A stretch of 17,879 nucleotides of DNA from JBDKGV01 sp039798005. GTDB lineage: Bacteria; Fibrobacterota; Fibrobacteria; UBA5070. The stretch covers positions 1 through 17,879 of the forward strand of contig JBDKGV010000049.1 in assembly GCA_039798005.1 (NCBI GenBank). The letters run 5' to 3'. A program made the translations under genes and the position numbers. The notes beneath the pieces are model-generated. The model did no database searches. It had not been told where the DNA came from and saw only the letters and a program-made list of their open reading frames with translations. Below, one piece after another: positions 15,026-17,879 of the stretch (position 1 is the first letter of the stretch; each line of letters starts with the position of its first letter).

Positions 15026-16264
15026 TTATGGTTCTGCCGCCAACGCAGGCGCAAGTTCGCCGGGTCGGGTGACGGCAGCCGACCGGCTGGCCAGATGGAA
15101 TTCCCTCACGGCGACATATTTGTCCACGCCGCAGATGAGGATGGATTCGAGGTGCACGGGAGGGATCAAGGTCAGGGGCCACATGTGCTTGACGATGATG
15201 TCGCGCTCGACCGGGTTCAGTGAGAAATGCCTGCTTGCGTTCTCCAGGGCGATGGCGGGATGCGCCGGGCCGTGGAACTTGTCCTTGGCAAGATCGGGGA
15301 GGTCGTGGTTGCGCCAGTCGTAGAGGAAGAAGTCGTGGAGCAGACCGCCGCGAGCCATGGACCGCGCATCGAGATCCAGGAATTTTCCGATGCGGTAGGC
15401 CAGGAAGGAGACACGCAGGGCGTGGCGGAAGATGGAGCTGTCGTGATGGCGGAATTCCTTGGTGCGCAGGAATTCGCGATGGGTGGCGATGTCCCGGACG
15501 AAGCGGCGGAATTCCTCCTCGCGAGGACTGCGCGACTCCACGAAACGCAGGAACCGCAGCTGCAGTGCGGAGCGCTTCTCGTCGATGCGGGAACGCATCT
15601 CCAGGACCGTATCGAAGTGTCGCTGCAGGTTCGGGTAGGCGACGAGCAGGCGCTGGAAGGATAGGGAGAGCTTCCCGACCTCGGGCACGCTCAGATCGAT
15701 GCGGCGCAGATGGATCATGGAAAGGCGCTTCACGAAGACGCGCAGCAGGTTCAAGGAGATGCTGAAGTCCAGGACGAAATACACGGCAAGCACCGGAACG
15801 AGACCATGGAGAAACGCCGAGGGGGCCCGATGGAGCACGGATTCGAGGACGGGATGGATCCAGTGCACGAAGACCACGGCAAGCCCTGCCCATAGAATGG
15901 AGAAATGCAGGCACACGCGGCCATGGAGGTTGAAGGGATCGTCGGAATAGTCCCACATCTGCAGGCCGAAGGCGCGTTCACTGGCGGCACCGATGCCGTA
16001 TTCGATGGCGGTGAGAATCACCCCGTAGGCCAGGAGTTCCCACAGCATTCCCAACGGCTGCAGCCACGGCGCGATGAGAAGCACGCAGGTCGCGCCCATT
16101 CCGTAGATGGGAAGGAAGGGTCCTTGGAGGAACCCTGCATTGACGAAGCGCCTTTGCTTGACCGAGCGGTAGGTGGCTTCCAGGATCCAGCCGATCGCGC
16201 TGTAGCACACGAAGCTCAGAAAATTGTGGAAGAGAAAGTCTTGGACTTCTGTCAGCAGGTGCAC
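15026..16264 (-). CDS. CmpB-like membrane domain fused to an HD phosphohydrolase domain
   Basis: 412 residues from GTG 16264. The N-terminal part (about 1-175) has five hydrophobic segments and the signature of the 'putative ABC-transporter type IV' (CmpB) family: YSAIGWILEATY, then RRFVNAGFLQGPFLPIYGMGA. A helical linker (about 180-270) leads to an HD domain with His281, His310-Asp311 (GLLHDFFLYDW), His335, His360 and Asp381, a full H-HD-H-H-D metal-site pattern, so a phosphohydrolase or phosphodiesterase activity is likely; the substrate is unknown. Start choice: GGGAG at 16273-16277 is eight bases from GTG 16264 but only two from the alternative TTG 16270. It lies 69 bp downstream of the TVP38-like gene on the same strand. 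The CmpB name implies transport, but no ATPase partner is seen. Confidence 0.8.
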   Translation of the reverse strand: MHLLTEVQDFLFHNFLSFVCYSAIGWILEATYRSVKQRRFVNAGFLQGPFLPIYGMGATCVLLIAPWLQPLGMLWELLAYGVILTAIEYGIGAASERAFGLQMWDYSDDPFNLHGRVCLHFSILWAGLAVVFVHWIHPVLESVLHRAPSAFLHGLVPVLAVYFVLDFSISLNLLRVFVKRLSMIHLRRIDLSVPEVGKLSLSFQRLLVAYPNLQRHFDTVLEMRSRIDEKRSALQLRFLRFVESRSPREEEFRRFVRDIATHREFLRTKEFRHHDSSIFRHALRVSFLAYRIGKFLDLDARSMARGGLLHDFFLYDWRNHDLPDLAKDKFHGPAHPAIALENASRHFSLNPVERDIIVKHMWPLTLIPPVHLESILICGVDKYVAVREFHLASRSAAVTRPGELAPALAAEP

Positions 16265-16333
16265 AACCAAGTCTCCCGTTGCGAGAAAAATCGGATGCTC
16301 CAGACTCCGGACCGGCTGACAACATACTCAAGT

Positions 16334-17023
16334 TCAGGGTTGTCGTGGGGGTCTTTGGGCTTCTTTGAGCAGGCGGGCCGCAAGGAACCCGGCCCCTGCA
16401 AGCGTGGCAAGCGAAAGGCCCAGACCCACCAGGGCGGGAGGGTCCAGGCGCCCTTCGCGCAAGGAACCCCACAGGTCGGTGGCGCTCTCGCCCGCCCAGG
16501 TGAGAAGCGCGATGCGCGGGGCGATCCCCAGCGCCGTTGCGGCAAGGAAGCGAGGCAGGGAGAGCGACCCGAGCGAGAGGATGGCATTGGTCCAAGCGAA
16601 GGTCGAGACGGGGGCGATGCGCAGGAGCACGGCGGCGGGGAATTCCCAGGCGTCCAGCGCATCCATGATCGCGCGGGCCTTCGCGTGGCGTGAGATGCGC
16701 TCTCGCACCTCGGCCCGGAAGAATTTCCGCACCAGCAGAAATCCCGGAAGCGAGGCGAGAAGAAGCGTGAGGAAGACGAACGGGGATGCCTTCCATCCGA
16801 AAGCGGCTCCGGCGGCAAGCATCGTGGTGTTGGACGGCACGATGCCAAGGGCAAGACCGGGAAGAGCCGCCAGGAAGAAGATCCCGAGCGAGGGTGCGTG
16901 TCCCGTCACCAGACTTCCCGCGATGGCCGCGCTTCCAAAGACGCCGACGACAGGGCCTGCGGCCAGGTGCAGGCCAAGCAGGAACCGGGCGATGCGTCGG
17001 GAGCGGGTCATGCGCCCATCCAT
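16334..17023 (-). CDS. TVP38/TMEM64 (DedA superfamily, SNARE-associated) membrane protein
   Basis: 229-residue inner-membrane protein with about five or six hydrophobic segments. It carries the superfamily pattern: P-SNTTMLAAGAAFG followed by LASLPGFLLVRKFF in the first half, and LRIAPVSTFAWTNAILSLGSL then FLAATALGIAPR in the second. Relatives are linked to lipid scrambling or flippase activity and proton-dependent transport; the role here is inferred from family only. Start: ATG 17023, with AGGAG eight bases upstream, lies inside the alkD-type gene (16-base overlap). ATG 17011 overlaps the upstream stop as ATGA and is the alternative. A frame reaching back to 17161 has no supporting signal. 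It is co-transcribed with the repair gene. Confidence 0.85.
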   Translation of the reverse strand: MDGRMTRSRRIARFLLGLHLAAGPVVGVFGSAAIAGSLVTGHAPSLGIFFLAALPGLALGIVPSNTTMLAAGAAFGWKASPFVFLTLLLASLPGFLLVRKFFRAEVRERISRHAKARAIMDALDAWEFPAAVLLRIAPVSTFAWTNAILSLGSLSLPRFLAATALGIAPRIALLTWAGESATDLWGSLREGRLDPPALVGLGLSLATLAGAGFLAARLLKEAQRPPRQP

Positions 17024-17766
17024 CGGGCGCGCTCCTGCGGGGTCATCTTCTCGATCGCGTAACGCAACATGGTGCGCGGCATCCTTGAGGCATGATTTGA
17101 CAGGAATTGTCGCAGTGCCGCGATGTCGCGCTTGCCCGCCTCGCGCAACATCCAGCCGCACGCCTTGTGCATCAGGTCCTCGGGGTCGTCAAGCAAGGCT
17201 TCGCAAAGCCGGAAGCATTCCTCGAAGCGGTCGGCGCGGATGAAGGCGAAGGTGGCCAGCACCGCGATGCGCCGGTCCCACAGGCTCTTCGATGCGGCAA
17301 GGTTCTCCAGAAGCGAAGGATCGGGGAATTCCAGGAGCCATTCCCCGAGCAGGGTGGGGACGGCGGTGTCGACGAGGTTCCAGTTGTTCAGGCGGGACTT
17401 GTGCTCCAGGAGCAACGTCTTGATTTGACGTTTCCTGTCCCGGGATTCCAGCTCAGGCAGGCCCTTGGCCTTGGCGGCCTTCCATGCCTCCATCCAAAGC
17501 AGGAGTCCGCACAGCCTCTCCTCGTTCCAAGGCGATCGCACCAGCAATGACGCCTCTTCGGGAGGGATGGAGCGATGCTCGCGCACGAGCCGGCGCAGTT
17601 CGGGCACGGGAATTCCCAGAAACCGGTCGCCTTCGGCGTATTGGCCCGGTCCCGTCTTGAAGAAGCGCTCGGCCAAGGCCCCGCGAGTCGGGTTGCCAAG
17701 ACCTGCAAGCGTTTTGCGAAGCCGGTGCAGTGATTCGGATTCAGGCATGTCCGGGGAAAGATGCAT
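17008..17766 (-). CDS. AlkD-type DNA alkylation repair protein (HEAT-like glycosylase)
   Basis: 252-residue cytoplasmic protein of the AlkD/AlkC ALK-repeat family, which removes bulky or cationic alkylated bases such as 3-methyladenine and 7-methylguanine without base flipping. Conserved blocks: FFKTGPGQYAEGDRFLGIPVP near the N-terminus, LNNWNLVD with Trp129 and Asp133, WDRRIAVLATFAFIR with Arg166, and MHKACGWMLREAGKRD with Trp205, then MPRTMLRYAIEK. These correspond by spacing to the Bacillus cereus AlkD catalytic set Trp109, Asp113, Arg148 and Trp187, so it should be active. The start is uncertain between ATG 17766 and ATG 17748; neither has a clear ribosome-binding site. First gene of a minus-strand unit, overlapping the TVP38-like gene. 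A minus-strand TATCAT at 17827-17832 could be its -10. Confidence 0.9.
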   Translation of the reverse strand: MHLSPDMPESESLHRLRKTLAGLGNPTRGALAERFFKTGPGQYAEGDRFLGIPVPELRRLVREHRSIPPEEASLLVRSPWNEERLCGLLLWMEAWKAAKAKGLPELESRDRKRQIKTLLLEHKSRLNNWNLVDTAVPTLLGEWLLEFPDPSLLENLAASKSLWDRRIAVLATFAFIRADRFEECFRLCEALLDDPEDLMHKACGWMLREAGKRDIAALRQFLSNHASRMPRTMLRYAIEKMTPQERARWMGA

Positions 17767-17807
17767 GAAGAGGGGGCATTGACGGGCGGGGTGTCGAATT
17801 GTTCAGG

Positions 17808-17836
17808 TTGCAGCCCTGTGGCAAGAATGATAGGAT
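17808..17836 (+). promoter_or_regulatory. candidate promoter for the gene leaving the window
   Basis: TTGCAG (17808-17813) and TAGGAT (17831-17836) are spaced by exactly 17 bp in the gap upstream of the ATG at 17872. The minus-strand TATCAT at 17827-17832 overlaps the -10, so the two divergent promoters may compete. Confidence 0.4.
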
Positions 17837-17871
17837 GAAGGATCTACGATCATCGCTTGAAAGGGTCCCCC

Positions 17872-17879
17872 ATGATCAT
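17872..17879 (+). CDS. likely first codons of a gene cut by the window edge
   Basis: ATG at 17872 is preceded by AAGGG (17861-17865) with a six-base spacer, and by a candidate promoter about 35 bases further up. Only ATG ATC and two more bases are visible, so nothing can be said about the product. Confidence 0.45.

Noticed and set aside
16271..16333. Terminator between the TVP38-like and CmpB-HD genes (short stem then ATTTTT, minus strand)
   Set aside because: The stem is only four base pairs (CGGA/TCCG) with a ten-base loop, too weak to call.
1..17879. CRISPR array, tRNA, rRNA, insertion sequence, prophage or toxin-antitoxin locus
   Set aside because: No spaced direct repeats of suitable length, no cloverleaf or rRNA sequence, no transposase or integrase motif, and no unexplained small gene pair were seen on either strand.

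Overview
This is a gene-dense, GC-rich (about 60% or more by eye) chromosomal stretch from a Gram-negative-type bacterium. It holds 11 complete protein genes, a 5'-truncated panB at the left edge and the likely first codons of another gene at the right edge. I see no tRNA, rRNA, CRISPR array, insertion sequence or phage gene. The phylum cannot be fixed from sequence alone. Stand-alone sensory kinases, a CHASE2 adenylate cyclase, a PknB-type kinase with a carbohydrate-binding-like ectodomain and a possible FlgN-like protein would suit a large-genome environmental lineage; Fibrobacterota is a guess only.

Layout. (1) 1-860, + strand: the end of panB (pantothenate synthesis), translationally coupled to a seven-helix membrane protein resembling the PaxB/Pyr4 transmembrane terpene cyclases. 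(2) 946-3954, + strand: a large membrane hybrid histidine kinase (CACHE, two PAS, HisKA, HATPase, receiver). Its 3' end overlaps the convergent comEC by 35 bp. (3) 10161 down to 3920, - strand: a tightly packed five-gene operon read as FlgN-like coiled-coil protein, NtrB-type PAS kinase, sigma-54-dependent NtrC-type regulator, second soluble histidine kinase, ComEC. (4) 10338-14895, + strand, divergent from that operon: a CHASE2-containing class III adenylate cyclase followed by a PknB-type Ser/Thr kinase with its own promoter. (5) 17766 down to 15026, - strand: AlkD-type DNA alkylation repair protein, TVP38/DedA-type membrane protein, and a CmpB-like membrane domain fused to an HD phosphohydrolase. 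It converges on the kinase at a bidirectional terminator. (6) 17808-17879: a promoter, ribosome-binding site and ATG for a + strand gene leaving the window.

The window is dominated by signal transduction: three histidine kinases, one sigma-54 activator, one cAMP synthase and one Ser/Thr kinase. The arrangement suggests that a sigma-54 two-component circuit, and possibly cAMP made by the divergent cyclase, lies close to a DNA-uptake gene. That link is inferred from gene order only.

The least expected signal is not a gene. The word GCTTGCC (GGCAAGC on the other strand) occurs 27 times by my eye count, balanced between strands, in nearly every gene and once between genes. It includes one perfect 16-bp palindrome inside comEC. 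A strand-symmetric dispersed word near comEC raises the possibility of a DNA-uptake-type or other genome-architecture motif. Codon-pair bias is the main alternative. No intergenic gap exceeds 180 bp.
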